Part shown: in pieces, positions 8,454 to 20,025 of the stretch | Numbering within the stretch: the stretch's first letter is position 1 | How the letters are laid out: each line of letters begins with the position of its first letter | From: Phytopythium helicoides | Lineage: Eukaryota > Oomycota > Peronosporomycetes > Pythiales > Pythiaceae | Reading direction: 5' to 3' | Assembly (NCBI GenBank): GCA_024867545.1 | Contig: JANFNE010000004.1 | Location: 434,001-498,000 of the forward strand | Length of the DNA: 64,000 nt | Made by a program: the position numbers and the translations under genes | The notes under the pieces: model-generated | The model's database searches: none | The model's input: only the letters and a program-made list of their open reading frames with translations | Told to the model about the DNA's origin: nothing

Positions 8454-9560
8454 ATGTCGTCTGTCACTGCCGACTACAAGCTCTTCACGCCCTTCACGCT
8501 CGGCGGAGACCTCGAGCTCAAGAACCGCGTCGTCTTCGCGCCGCTCACGCGTGGACGCTCGGGCCTGGACCGGGTGCCGTCTGAGCTCAACGAGCTCTAC
8601 TACGAGCAGCGCTCGGGTGCTGGTCTGATCATCACCGAGGGCGCCGGCGTGTCCGAGCAGGGATACGGCTGGTACCGTGCTCCCGGTATGTACACGGAGG
8701 CCCATGCCGAGGGCTGGAAGCGCGTGGTGGACCGCGTGCACAACAAGGGCAGCAAGATTATCCTGCAGCTGTGGCACCTCGGTCGCCAGAGCCACACGAG
8801 CTTCAACGCCAAGCACGATATTGTTGCGCCGTCGGCCATCCGCCTCGAGCAGGGCCACACGCGCACGGCCGACTACGTGCAGGCGCCGTACGAGACTCCG
8901 CGTGCGCTTGAGACGGATGAGATCCCCGGCATTGTCGAGGACTACCGCCGCTCGGCTGAGCTCGCCAAGAAGGCTGGTTTCGACGGTGTCGAGGTGCACT
9001 GCGCCAACGGCTACCTGCTCGGCGAGTTCCTGCAGTCGCTGACCAACAAGCGCACGGACAAGTACGGTGGCTCGTTTGAGAACCGCGCTCGCATCGTGCT
9101 GGAGATTGTCGAGGCTGTGTCGACGGTCTTCCCGGCCAGCCGCGTCGGCGTCCGCGTGTCTCCCAACGGCGCTTTCGGTGGCATGGGCAGTGAGGACAAC
9201 TTCGAGATGTACACGTACCTGATGGAGAAGCTGAGCACCTACGGTCTCGCGTACCTCGCTATCCTCGACGGCTTTGGCTTTGGCTACCACAACAAGTGCC
9301 GCGTCGTGACGGCGTTCGACGCCAAGAAGGCGTTCAAGGGACCGGTCATCGCCAACTGCAGCTACTCGCGCGACACGGCCGAGGGCGTTATCCGCAGTGG
9401 CGCGGCCGACCTCGTTGGCTTCGGTCGCCCGTACATCTCGAACCCGGACCTTGCTGAGCGCTACCAGAACGACTGGCCGCTGAACGAGCCGGCATCGTTC
9501 GAGTACTTCTACCGCGGTGAGGCTACCGGCTACACCGACTTCCCGTTCTACAAGCAGTAA
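8454..9560 (+). CDS. Old yellow enzyme / NADH:flavin oxidoreductase
   Basis: 368 residues in one exon, the usual length of FMN-dependent ene-reductases. The TIM-barrel signatures are complete: the N-terminal KLFTPFTLG...LKNRVVFAPLTR, the substrate-site HCANGYL (H182, N185, Y187), the following FLQSLTNKRTDKYGGSFENR, and the phosphate-binding GFGRPYISNPDL near the end. Such enzymes reduce activated C=C bonds (enones, 12-oxophytodienoate-like oxylipins, nitro compounds) using NAD(P)H. The ATG at 8454 is used because it begins just before the conserved barrel and lies after the initiator motif; earlier in-frame ATGs would add a non-conserved leader. Its position next to an SDR array suggests shared work on reactive carbonyls, which is inference. 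Confidence 0.95.
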   Translation: MSSVTADYKLFTPFTLGGDLELKNRVVFAPLTRGRSGLDRVPSELNELYYEQRSGAGLIITEGAGVSEQGYGWYRAPGMYTEAHAEGWKRVVDRVHNKGSKIILQLWHLGRQSHTSFNAKHDIVAPSAIRLEQGHTRTADYVQAPYETPRALETDEIPGIVEDYRRSAELAKKAGFDGVEVHCANGYLLGEFLQSLTNKRTDKYGGSFENRARIVLEIVEAVSTVFPASRVGVRVSPNGAFGGMGSEDNFEMYTYLMEKLSTYGLAYLAILDGFGFGYHNKCRVVTAFDAKKAFKGPVIANCSYSRDTAEGVIRSGAADLVGFGRPYISNPDLAERYQNDWPLNEPASFEYFYRGEATGYTDFPFYKQ

Positions 9561-10398
9561 ACAGAACCATAGGTGAGCAGTCAGTAAGTCGCATCAGCGC
9601 AAAACATTTTCCTATCAAAACTTTTTTTTCCTAGTCTGTGGTGGCGTGGTCAATACTTGGCTGAATTGAACGGGAGATCTTTATTTCTCCAGTAGAATCT
9701 AGCACGAACCGGTGGAAGTAGGAGCTGACTGAAGCGAATCTCTACTGTGCAACAATGTGGAATCCCAGTTCCTTGTGGATCTGCATTGGGCTGTCTTGAG
9801 CAGATGAGAGGCTACTGTAGTATCCTGCACCGCCTTGCCGTCGTTGCCAGCCAAACCCAAACTGGTGAATATGAAGTGTAGTCACCGGTGGCGAATCCCT
9901 GTCATCGGATTTTTCCAAGTGGGGACTCGTGTCAATCGAAAAACACAAGTTGAGTGCCAATTCCAACAATGTAAAGAGCGGTTTCGTCTCTGCCATTCCG
10001 CTTCACTTCCCGCCTCTCAACCACGGCACCACTCGCAACCAGAGTTCGTCGATCTGCTTCCACGCTGCAAATCGCACCACCCCGCTCGGATCAACCACGC
10101 GCTGCGTTGCGTCCAACATGTCACGTTCGCCATGTGCGCGCAACCCATTCGTCGTTGAAGCTCGCCCATTCAATTCCCCTCCACAACCCATACCCCTCCC
10201 AACCACCCCTCCCCGATCTCCAAAAAAACTAGCACCACTCACCTCCTACAACCCATCTTCCTTCCAAATCACATCCAGTGAGTTCAGCATCACCCCTCGC
10301 AGGCCCCCGCGTCCCTCTCGCGCCAAGTATGCCCCGCCAGTGACCGCCAGTCAAAAGCCCAACAGCCAGATCGACCGACTCGGCGCCCGCCTGTCGCC
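9561..10398. other. 838-bp gap upstream of the deubiquitinase
   Basis: An open frame runs from 9929 through this region into the deubiquitinase, but here it encodes Pro/Ser-rich sequence without domain character. The stretch is C-rich on the plus strand near 10150-10330, as expected for a promoter and leader. No other feature seen. Confidence 0.45.
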
Positions 10399-12620
10399 AT
10401 GCTGCTGGCTGCCGCGCCCGCCAGCGCCGTGGCCGTGCCGCCGAGCGGCGGCGTCAGCTTCCAGCCGCAGACCAAGTCGGCCGTCGCGCTGGTGCGCGAG
10501 CGCCGCATCGAGTTCGTGCGCGCCAAAAAGTCGCGCGCGTCCGGCGGTCGGAGACGCCGCGGGGCGGTCGGTGGCGGTCGAGAACGACGCGGAGGCCGTC
10601 AGCAAGGCCAGGGCCAGGGCCGGGAGGGCGCTCGTGGACGCGGAGGCCATCGAGCGCGTGCTCGCGTGGCGCCACTCGCGCAAGATGGGCCCGGGCTTCG
10701 CCAACCTCGGCAACACGTGCTACCTCAACTCGGTGCTGCAGTGCCTCGCCTACACGCCGTGCCTCGCGCAGTTCCTGCTGGACAAGGAGGTCTTCGCGGC
10801 GTTCAATAATGGCCAGGCCCCGGGGACGAGCAGCGCCAGCGGACTCAAGAACGGCTTTGGGAAGAAGTTTGGCGGAAACGGCCCCTGCGGGAGCGGGAGC
10901 CAACGGCTTCTGCGCGGTGCGCGTCATGGCGCGCCTACTGCAGACCGTGCACGTCGGAGCGGGAGGAAACAACCGCGTGCTGCAGCCCAGGGAGATGGTC
11001 ATGAACATCCGACACGTGTCCAAGAGCTTCCGCATTGGCCGCCAGGAGGACTCGCATGAGTTCTTCCGCCTCCTGCTCGACTCGATGCAGCGCTCGTGCC
11101 TACGCAAGGCCAATATCAAGCAGGAGAGTCACCCGGCGGCGCCAACGACCTTCATCAACCGCATCTTTGCGGGCCGTCTGCGCAACACGCTCAAGTGCGC
11201 CAAGTGCAATTTCGTGTCGGAGCGCTTCGACGACTTCTTGGACCTATCGCTGGAGATTAACAACGGCATCAAGAGCGTCAAGGGTGCGCTGAAGCCACTT
11301 TACGGCAGTCGAGAAGCTGGACGACAGTAACGCCTGGAAGTGTTCCAGCTGCCGTCAGATGAATCGCGCCGAGAAGGGAATGACCATCGAGTCGTGCCCG
11401 AATGTGCTTGTCGTCCAGCTCAAGCGCTTTGACATCATGTTTGGCAAGATCAAAAAGCACATTGAGTTCCCGGTTTCCCTCGACATTTCGTCTGGGATGA
11501 GCAAGAACAGCGAGGACCGGCGGAGAGGCCGCTGCAAGTATGAGCTCCATGCCGTGCTGGTGCACGCGGGTTTCTCGACGGACTGCGGACATTACTACGC
11601 GTTTGTCAAGGGCTCGTCAGGCCAGTGGTACGAGGTGAACGACGAGACGGTGCGGTGGGTTAGCATCGAGACGGTGCTTCAGCAAAAAGCATACATGCTG
11701 TTTTACTCGCGTGTGCTACCGCCGTCCGAGCGTCCGAAGCCGAAGGAGCCTGAGTCTGTCCGTAGTGCCGAATCGGCCAAATCCGAGAGCAAGCAGGATG
11801 AGGGTGTCCCGGTGGAGCCAAAGAAAAAGCCCGACGAGCCTGTAAAGGTGAAGGCGATGCCTCTGTCAAAGACCAAGGAACTTGACATGAACGGTTTCCT
11901 TGCGAGCCTGAAGACGAATGTCGACTCGGTTGATTCGAGTGCAACTCCTGAAGTGAGCACGGCTACCGTCTTGGCTAAGTCAAAGCCTGTGTCAGTTGAG
12001 ACGCTCCGTGTCACTGTGAACCTGCAAAATGCAAAGCTTCAGGCTAGATGTGCGCTGATGCCGACATTCGTTGGCCGTATCGGCAAGCTGCACAAGTTCA
12101 GGAGAGGTGCCTGGAAACACTGCTCAGAGCTCTCGATGACCAGACAGCTGGACATATCTGTGGCAGCGCCCTGAGTCGACTGAGACGAAGCAGACCGAAT
12201 TGGCTCCTGCCGTTCCTGCTCCAGTGGCTGTATCCGCTTCCCTCCAAGTCGGTTGTTGTCCCATTTGACCCGCGCAAGCTCACGAACGTTGGCGTGAAGG
12301 ATGCGGTGCTGTTTGGGAAGGAGGTGGAAAAGTGGGCCGGTGAGACGGATGCCGAGTCGTCTGAGACTGCTGGTAGTGACGGCGCACACCCGTCGTCGCT
12401 GGACCACAAACTCGCAGCCAAGCACGACCAGTTGCTCCGCTCGATGAAGCAAGAGGACTGGAAGCGCCGGAACGCCGGGCGCCTTGACTATTGGGATGAG
12501 ACCCTCGACACGGGCAAGCTCAAAAAGGTCAAGAAGCGCAAGGAGTTTGTGGCCAACGAGGGCAAGCAGAACGCCTTCCAAAAGGCCCTCCTGCACAAGA
12601 AGAAGCAGCGAGTGGTCTGA
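10399..12620 (+). CDS. USP36-like ubiquitin carboxyl-terminal hydrolase, frame disrupted
   Basis: The catalytic domain is clear but split over three frames. Cys box: GPGFANLGNTCYLNSVLQC (10690 onward). Middle: FRIGRQEDSHEFFRLLLDS and the paired Cys of CAKCNFVS. Then KCSSCRQM, VVQLKRFDIMFGKI, and the His box DCGHYYAFVKG with VNDETVRWV. The Lys-rich tail resembles nucleolar USP36/USP42 relatives and suggests removal of ubiquitin from nucleolar proteins. Frame changes occur at 10525-10529 (A5), 10882-10885 (C4) and 11295-11296 (CC). Each is cured if the run is one base shorter, and none leaves room for an intron. Between about 12040 and 12250 there is at least one further, unresolved frame change before the tail. 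Either the assembly has insertions or this is a recent pseudogene; intact motifs on both sides favour the former. Confidence 0.8.
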
Positions 12621-12884
12621 GGCCGCGGTTAGCGCGACGGAGGTGTCCGCCTAGACGCTCCTGCGGACCCGCAAAACTCCGTATATCGATAGCCTGCTGA
12701 TAGGACAAACAGTCGAGTGTGCATATACAATGGGTTTCCCGACTAAATTTGCTCGGCGCGACTCGAGCTGGAGCTGGCCAAGATGCCAGCGAGCCGTCGC
12801 GTCGCTTCCCGATCGCAGCCGTAACGTACGAGCAGCTCCGAGAGCACGCATCGTAGTCGTTGTCGCTCGCCAATCCAATTGGCA
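12621..12884. other. 264-bp intergenic region
   Basis: Nothing beyond likely 3' and 5' flanks of the neighbouring genes. Confidence 0.4.
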
Positions 12885-14571
12885 ATGGATTCTAGAGATG
12901 ATCAGGATGGCGAAGGCGAGCAAGGGCCGCTGAGTGATGAGTCTCCTGCCACAACTGCTCGTCAGGACGAGGACAATGCCGTGGAGCTAAGTCCAGCGAC
13001 AGACAGCAGTGGCAAAGCTGGTGACGACCCAGCAGCGGCATCCGAGTTTACTCTGCTCGTCATCTTGCAGCCTGACAATGTTCGGCATCGAGTGACGGTG
13101 ACACCAGCAACGACTGTCGGAGCGCTCACCGAAGCATTATGCTCCGATCTTCGGCTCAGTACCGACCTCGTCACTTTTCCCGATCTGTTGCCACCAGCGG
13201 GGCAATCATACACCGATATTCCGATTGCTGCGTTTGGCCTGGACGGCGCCAACAACGAGGAACGCACGGTATACGCGTACGTCGCACGCAGGACCGAGCG
13301 CAACAGCGACTATGTCATGCCCGATAGAATCCAGGTCCAAGTGTACGACGGTAAGCGAAATTTCGTCCGGTATAACATGCCTGTAGCACCAACTTACGTT
13401 GCCATGCAGAGGACAGCTCGACATACAGGACAATTGTGGTCGATATTGAGAAGTTTGATGGCCGAAAGCCATACTATGGTGGATACCGAAGTCGGAAAAC
13501 CCAGCAAGTATTCCACCACGCGTCCTCGCAGGTAAACCAGGCAGCGTTCGCGATCTCACTAACGTATATCTAATGCAAAACGTCGATATGCTTAGACATT
13601 CGAGACACGAGCGCGGAAGACGGGCGGATCTGCTCGGTCACACCGCGAGACACAAACGCAGGAGCTTGTAACTCGCTCCGTGCAGACACATCGCGAGTCG
13701 GGCACACAGATGTCTCGGTGCGACCTGGTGCTTGACAACTCGTGCGACCGTATTTTATCTGCAAAGCCGTACTTTGACTCGCTGCAACTTGATAGCCTAC
13801 GCGAAGACTCGGTCATGATGATGCAGAGGCTCTGGCGAGGATACCGGGCTCGCTCGTACGTGTATAATTTGCGGGAGCAGAGACGAAGAGTGGTGGCGGT
13901 AGGACAATTGGAGGCCCAAGAAAGTGCGATAGAGGATGCGAATCTCCAGCGACGCGAAATCGATCGACGGATGCACCCGAAGACAGTTAGCGACTTTGAA
14001 GTGTTGTACAACGAACTAGAAAAGTGGCGGCAAGTCGAGACGCGGAAGCTACAGGAGAATCTGACTCTAACGCCTGAGCAGAGACAGGAGGAACTCGATG
14101 GAATCCTGGCAAAGGAGACCAAACTGTTACAGACCATCGACAGGCTAAAGCTGACCTGCAACAGCAGCCAACAGAAAGCAGCGCATCGAGTCGATGCTAC
14201 AGTACATGAGTCGTCCGAAGCAGTGGCAGATGAGCGACGGCGGCGTCAAAGAGGTGCACACACCATTCACAATCCGCGCCAAGGAGCTCATGGATCTGTT
14301 TAACGGGCTCAAGACGAATCTGGCAAGTGTGGACGAGCGGTTGGATCTGCTGGTGCACGTCAAATGGACCGTGCAGGAGTTCGAGTGCGCACTCACCAAA
14401 GAGATCGTGGAGCTCGCGGATCGCGAAGCCGACATGTTGAGCCGTGGGCGAACAGGCAAAAGCCTCGAGGGCCTGCGCAAACGATTGAGCAATCTGTTCC
14501 TACAGTTCACCGAGAACCCCGAGTACAATCCCGAGGCTGCTGCACTCAAGCAGTACGCGCCGAAAATATAG
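12885..14571 (+). CDS. IQUB: IQUB: IQ and ubiquitin-like domain protein (radial spoke)
   Basis: Exons 12885-13350, 13410-13531 and 13596-14571, with introns of 59 and 64 nt. Order: an acidic N-terminus; a ubiquitin-like beta-grasp (VILQPDNVRHRVTVTPATTV); a middle domain (KPYYGGYRSRKTQQVFHHAS, then ETQTQ, QTHRESGTQ and ILSAKPYF); an IQ motif (MQRLWRGYRARSYV); and a C-terminal helical domain (FTIRAKELMDLFNGL, ALTKEIVELADREADML, LEGLRKRLSNLFLQF, NPEAA). This is the full architecture of animal IQUB, a component of ciliary radial spokes. One apparent frameshift at 14160-14161 (AA) separates DRLKL from ...QRIESMLQYMSRPKQW; a single A would restore the frame. Expected in the zoospore flagellum. Confidence 0.9.
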
Positions 14572-14759
14572 GAGTGTCGAGTGTGTCATTGCTGCTTCAA
14601 CTAGGATGTGTGTAGCCATGTATCTGAAGCTCACCTGTACAATATCATGAACTTGGAAAGTGGATGCATATTTGTGTACAACCTTCGCGCGACATTTCCA
14701 TGGCGACTTTGGTGACCGGTCGGATATCGGACATTTGGGAACAAGCACCAAGAGCTACG

Positions 14760-15328
14760 ATGGTAAGCGCTCGTTTCATGAGTTTGTAGACGGCTATCGG
14801 GGCGCTCTAGAGGAGCCTCCCGGAGATGAACAGGTAATAGAGTCGAAGCGCTAACTGTATATGCGATTTTGGTGCCGATTGGCGCTGTTATAGCCGAGCT
14901 ACGAGGCTGAGGAGACCATCAAGCGCATCAAGAGCCACAAGGGCGTGCAGGCTGTGCTGATTGTCAACCAGGAGGGCGTGCCCATCTACTCGAGCACCAA
15001 CGATGAGGAGTTCGCCATGGACCACGCGGCGCTCATTTCGCAGCTCGCGGCCAAGGCCAAGTCCACAATCCGCACGCTCGACCCCACGAACGACATGACC
15101 TTCCTGCGCATCCGCTCCAAGAAGCACGAGATCATGATCGCCCCAGGTGTGTGACTGCTTCATCAGCAAGATGGGGCTGCTAGTTTTATGTTATACAGCG
15201 ACTAACGGTTGCCTGGTCTTGTGTGGTGGCTGCTCAATGCAATTCACCGAGTAGACAAGGAGTACGCACTCATTGTCATCCAGAACCCGAATCCCGGCAC
15301 GGACGCTGAGGCCACCGACAATCAGTAG
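14760..15328 (+). CDS. DYNLRB: Dynein light chain roadblock (LC7)
   Basis: Best model: the ATG alone forms exon 1 (14760-14762). A 131-nt intron with a GTAAGC donor follows, then exon 2 (14894-15146), a 108-nt intron, and exon 3 (15255-15328), giving 109 residues. The product begins [20 protein letters not shown] and continues with [40 protein letters not shown], which are hallmark roadblock strands and helices. Roadblock homodimers bind dynein intermediate chains in cytoplasmic and axonemal dynein. An alternative longer first exon (14660-14833) stays in frame but adds residues with no family counterpart. Transcribed in the same direction as the next gene, another roadblock-fold protein. Confidence 0.88.
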
Positions 15329-15745
15329 AACGCCGCGGTTTGTACTGCGAGATGCCCAGGACTTCGCAGGTGGCGTTTGCAGAGCGAGCTTGAAGGTGCT
15401 GCTTCGTGACCTTGTAGCCCATCAAGGCAGCTCGAGAGATCCTCGAAGCCGCCACTTTGAGCACACAACATCCGCCCACCTCCCGACTTGCACGTGTATC
15501 TATACAATATAGTCGCATCCAACCCAGTTGAGTCTATCATCTCACTAGCAACCGTGATTCCATGCGGTGGCATGCCAGTTCTTCAGCTTCTCCCAACTAT
15601 CGGCCTAAAACCGATCCATCGGAGCACAAATTCGATGATAAACGTTATCTCCCAAGAAAATTCCGTAACGGAGGTTTTATGTCTTAAACCGGTTTATTAT
15701 GTTATCATTCTCGCTGTTCTCGGCATTTTGAAATCGACGACAAGC
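15329..15745. other. 417-bp intergenic region
   Basis: AT-richer than its surroundings (15590-15740), with no open frame of note. Probably the terminator of the roadblock gene and promoter of the LAMTOR4-like gene. Confidence 0.4.
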
Positions 15746-16228
15746 ATGGTGAGTTGCCAGCTTCATGACGCTCGCTCCATGGACTTCCAGGTGCTAACAG
15801 CCGCGCTCTACTGCTAATCAGGACGCGGACCAGCTTTGTGAGGTGAACGGGCAGGTGGGCACGCTGGTGCTGGACCTCAAGGGCCACGTGCTGTCGTCGA
15901 CGGGCGAGCTCAGCGGCGAGGCGGGTGAAAATGCTGGCGAGATCATCTTCTCCATGCTGCAGGTGCGCGAGCGTTGTTGGTAACGTGGAGTAGATGGAGC
16001 TCTAATAGTGGAATTTGCGTGTGACAGGACTCGAGCAGCGTGCTGGACGTGAGCAAGAGCGAGGAGCTGGAGCGTATGATTGGTAAGTGGCGCGTTGTTC
16101 TTCGATGACGACAGCTGTGAGGCTAACGGCAAAGTGCAGTCACGTTCCCGACCTACGACTTTGCAGTGACGTTGGACGCTAAGCAGATCTACGTGGTGAA
16201 GCGTGCGACGGCGGAGTCGCAGGAGTAG
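15746..16228 (+). CDS. LAMTOR4-like Ragulator subunit
   Basis: Four exons: 15746-15748 (ATG only), 15822-15962, 16028-16082, 16140-16228; all introns are GT-AG and the sum is 96 codons (95 residues; human LAMTOR4 has 99). The product runs DQLCEVNGQVGTLVLDLKGH, VLSSTGELSGE, ..., VTLDAKQIYVVKR and matches the roadblock-fold LAMTOR4: DQ start, LVLS..G.VL.S.GDL strand pair, and FVVKR near the C-terminus. In animals LAMTOR4 is part of the lysosomal scaffold that recruits Rag GTPases and TORC1. Like the upstream roadblock gene it has a phase-0 intron directly after the start codon. Confidence 0.78.
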
Positions 16229-16291
16229 AGGTTTAAGTCAGACAAAACTGGAGGAGGAAAAACACTGGCGAAAATCAACGTGCTTTCTTCA

Positions 16292-18413
16292 CTAGTCCAG
16301 CTCGTACAACAGATCGTTCTGGAAGCGTATCACGGGATCGACCGGTCCTGATAGCACTGGTGGCAAAGGAGCAGTTGAGGTTGCAGGGGTGGGGGACGAA
16401 GGAATCTCAAGCAGCTTGTTGATGATCACCACCATGTTCTCGGTAGCAACATCAAACTCAGCAGTCTCTGGGCGGACTGGGTGAGGGAGGTGCTCAACCT
16501 CCAGCTCGTACACCTTCGGCTGCGCGTCTCGAGAGGCAACAAAGCAAATTTTCATGGAGGAAGCAGACGGGAAGCAGAGTTTGACGCTCGATGATTCGAT
16601 TCCGGGAACTGCAACGAGGTAGGACACGCAGGCTGACGTTTCCTTGACTGTGAAAGTGGGGTGTTTCACAGATTTTGAAACTGGCGCTGGTGGCTCTTCT
16701 TGGACATCAATTCCATCAGTCGATTTCCCGATTGATGATTCAACTTCGACCCCCACGATATTGGACTGGTCGTTGATCTCTTCATCACTGCATGCCTCCA
16801 AAGGTGGCAAATCATCGAAAGTCGTGTCTGGCGGAGTCTGCTTCGATTCAGCCCGTGATTTATGGGCCAGAATCTGAGGATCGTTAGGCTACCATGAGAG
16901 CAGTTTCTCTGAACATCCTGAACTCATCTTCTTTTGGTGGAGTAGGTGATGCCTTTGCCACGCTTAAATTCGGGTCAGAGATTGAAATAGTCCCGTCAAC
17001 TTCGTTCGGCGGATCGAGCAACTTTTCCCCCTTCTTCTTCTGTATCGTTTTCTTCTTCCACTGTAAGAGAGACTGACGTTGGTGCTAGAGGCGGTGGCGG
17101 CTTCACTGGTAATGTGATGACCAATTTGTGCTGCTTCTTGTCAAATTTTGCGCCACCTTTCGCTTCAACAACGGGGTATGGAAGCGGAATCGTCAACAAC
17201 TCGTATTGCGGTGCAGTTACGCGAACCACCGTCTCGCTCACGTCCAGGTCGATTCCCTTGGCACTCGACGCATTTGGAAGGTCGATTTCAATCACCAGCT
17301 CCTTGGGGTGATTGCGATCGGCAGGTACAATATTGTTGTGCTCAGACTGCATGTGGTGCATTAGCTCGAACTTGCCCCGATAAATCATCTGGAATCGCAA
17401 TTTTCGGCTTTCAGACGTCGCGACAGATTTTTTGGTCGTGGTAACCTCGCGCATTATCGGCTTGGTTCGTTCCGCTTGGGCTTCAAGTAGACTGGGCGTA
17501 ATGGCGCCAGGATTTGGAGCCACAAAATCGATTACCTCGCTCTTCTTTTCGGAAGTGTCATTCGCTAACTTGACCGTGGTATCTCTCTTTGATGCGGCAG
17601 ACGGCTTCACTGGTGCCGTTTTCTTCGTTGCAGCGGACTTGGGCTTTTTTATTGCTTTCGACGGACTTGCGCAGACACATGGTGACAGGGTCGCCCGACT
17701 TGTAGCTTACCCCCTTGAGGATGTGGAAAGTCCGCGACAGCTCACCTATTGGAGCTCCTCTTGAATCGCGAAGTAGTCCTTCCACGGCGTCGAGCCCGAC
17801 CTTGACAACCATATCTCTGAACGGAGCGTTCATCTTCGACAGCTCAAGCGTGCGTGTGTGAAAGCACACGTCGAACGTCGCAGCTTGTGCTCCACCCTTG
17901 TCGTTTTCAAGTCGCTCGGGGCCGACCGAGTACGGCAGGTTCCACGACGTGCCAGCCTGGCTGTCCCTCGACGCCTCCACTCTCGTACTCGACGGCGGCT
18001 GCAGCTTCCCATTGCTGCAAATATTGACGAACACCTTCTTCTCTCCGCTCGAGGGTTCTCGCCACTTGCTCTTGACGACAAAACCCGGCACCGGCTTGAC
18101 CAGCTCCTTGTCCTCCGGCACGCGCTGCTCGCTCTCCAGCTGCGAGAGGTACTGCTCTGTCTCCGCTCTGTGCTGCGGATCCGAAATCTCGCGCATGTAG
18201 TCGTTCAGCAGCGATCGGAACTCTGGGTCCTTCATGGCCGACAGGAACTTCTGCTGCTCTTCCTGCGTGATGCCCTTGCCGCCCATTGACATCCTGCGCC
18301 TTCATCGCCGCGTCGAACATGGCGCCCAGCTCCTGCTCGCTCGGCACGCCACTCTCACGCTGGTTGCTGGCCCTGGAAGGCGCCGACGGCCCCCGCACAG
18401 GCCCCGAGACCAT
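16292..18413 (-). CDS. DNAAF2: DNAAF2/kintoun-like dynein assembly factor, frame disrupted
   Basis: The N-terminal PIH1 domain is well preserved: ITQEEQQKFLSAMKDPEFRS, LVKPVPGFVVKSKW, KKVFVNICSNGKL, GTSWNLPYSVGPERLENDKG, FDVCFHTRTLELS. A basic linker follows, then CS/p23-like strands (KELVIEIDLPNASSAKGIDL, DKKQHKLVITLPVK) and a C-terminal second CS-like segment. Kintoun works with Hsp70/Hsp90 in cytoplasmic pre-assembly of axonemal dyneins. The frame changes four times: at 18293-18294, in a T6 run 17645-17650, in the T4/C5 tract 17023-17031 and at 16887-16888 (plus-strand coordinates). Each is cured by one base fewer. If the first is ignored, translation starts at 18292; otherwise at 18413. 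Divergent from TRM5, 143 bp apart. Confidence 0.8.
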
Positions 18414-18556
18414 CGCGACGGAGCTCAAGAGCCGCAATGGACCGTCGCGATCCGCATCATGACCTGCCAAGAAGTCGCCTCCATGGAATGAAGTGGACCA
18501 CATGCTAACTCGTACTTTTTCCTGGTGACCGACCACCAAGCAATCGAGTGGGTCTC

Positions 18557-19896
18557 ATGGCCTCGCCGCCTGCCGCTGCGTCGACGACGGCCATGGTGCT
18601 GGACAAGGAGCTGTTCAAGACGACGCTCAAGGTGGTTGGGCTGCGTGTGGAGGCCAAGAAGATCGGCCGAGTGGTCAAGGCGCTGCACGGCCACCTGCTC
18701 AACCGCCCGCGGCTGCGCAATGTGGTGCCGGACCCGACCAACGCCGACCCGTACGCCAACTCGAGCAGCAAGCTCGTGCTGCTGAACGAGAAGGTCAAGG
18801 ACGCGACGTCGCTGGCTCCGCTCGCGCCGGAGCTCGTGCAGTTCCTGAAAGACGAGAGCCTCGCGGCCGTCGACCACTCGATCGACCTCGACTACTCGTA
18901 CTTCCCCGTCGACCACGTGCTGTCCAAGCTGCTGCCTGAGGGCATGGACATCCCCAGCTCCTTTGAGGCGGTCGGCCACATTGCCCACCTGAACCTTCGC
19001 GACGGACAGCTGCCGTACAAGCATATCATCGGGCAGGTTATTCTCGACAAGAACCCTTCGCTCCGCACCGTCGTCAACAAGACGGACAACATCGAGACCG
19101 AGTTCCGCACGTTCCCCATGGAGGTCATCGCCGGAGACAGCGACCTTGACGTCGAGGTTCACGAGAGCAAGGCTGTCTTCCGCTTCAACTACGCCGAGGT
19201 GTACTGGAACTCCCGCCTGCAGCAGGAGCACCTGCGCATGATCCGGAAGATCACGCCCTCGGACGTGGTGTGCGATATGATGTGTGGCATTGGCCCGTTC
19301 GCCATTCCGCTCGCGCTCAAGGGCTGCCGTGTGTTCGCCAACGACCTGAACCCACGCAGCTACCACTATTTGTGCGAGAACATCAAGATCAACAAGGTCG
19401 GCGACCGCGTGCAGGCTTTCAACCTCGACGGTCGTGCCTTCGTTGACGACCTGCTCAAGGAGAAGAAGCAGTTCTCGCAGGTTCTGATGAACTTGCCTGC
19501 CATCGCGCTCGAGTTCCTCGACGTTTTCTGCGGCAAATTTGACCACTGGGAGGGACCGCTACCTTTCATCCACTGCTACTGTTTTTCGAATGCCGAGGAC
19601 TACGAAGCTGACGTGCGCGAGGTACGCTGATCGCTCTGTTTGTCTAGTTGGTCGGGCGATGTGGGCTGGGCTAATGTTCATGATTCTGGGTTGACATGGT
19701 GCAGCGTGCGGAGAAGATTCTGGGCGGTGCGCTCGACATGGCGACCACAAAGTTCCACCAGGTGCGCGACGTCGCACCTAAGAAGGTCATGATGTGCATT
19801 TCCTTCCAACTGCCAGAGGAAGTCGCATTCAGTGCCGAGCGAAAGGCCCAGCGGCAAGATGACCCTAAGCGTCGCAAGATCGACGAGGAGAAGTGA
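18557..19896 (+). CDS. TRM5: tRNA (guanine-37-N1)-methyltransferase TRM5
   Basis: Exons 18557-19621 and 19705-19896 (83-nt intron) encode 418 residues. The methyltransferase core has motif I VCDMMCGIGPFAIPLALKGC (about 238-257), the following acidic strand FANDLNP, and motif IV MNLPAIALEF (near 311), which are specific to the TRM5/TYW2 class. The upstream VGHIAHLNLRDGQLPYK and NKTDNIETEFRTFPMEVIAG are the D2-domain signatures of eukaryotic TRM5. The enzyme makes m1G37 in tRNAs reading CNN codons, preventing +1 frameshifting, in cytosol and mitochondria. The C-terminal exon is short and Lys/Arg-rich. Confidence 0.95.
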
Positions 19897-20025
19897 TGCA
19901 AACACTCAACACGTAGAGAGAGGATATATATCCCAACTGCACACTGTCAGAATAGAACTTGTTTGTCCAAAATGTCCTTTGATTCATTTTAGTCTGCGAT
20001 CGTATTGATTGTGTACTCTGCAACG

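Noticed and set aside
8259..9290. 343-residue open frame antisense to the old yellow enzyme
   Set aside because: It mirrors a GC-rich, strongly biased real gene; its translation is low-complexity Val/Leu/Arg/Ala without domains. The same applies to 18425-19546 (-), 37485-38528 (-) and 53322-54446 (+), opposite TRM5, ETF alpha and GMP reductase.
9929..10390. Extension of the deubiquitinase N-terminus to 9929
   Set aside because: The frame is open, but the translation is Pro/Ser-rich and turns into off-frame Arg/Pro sequence where another frame (from 10399) reads as normal protein. The 10399 start with a one-base insertion later is more economical.
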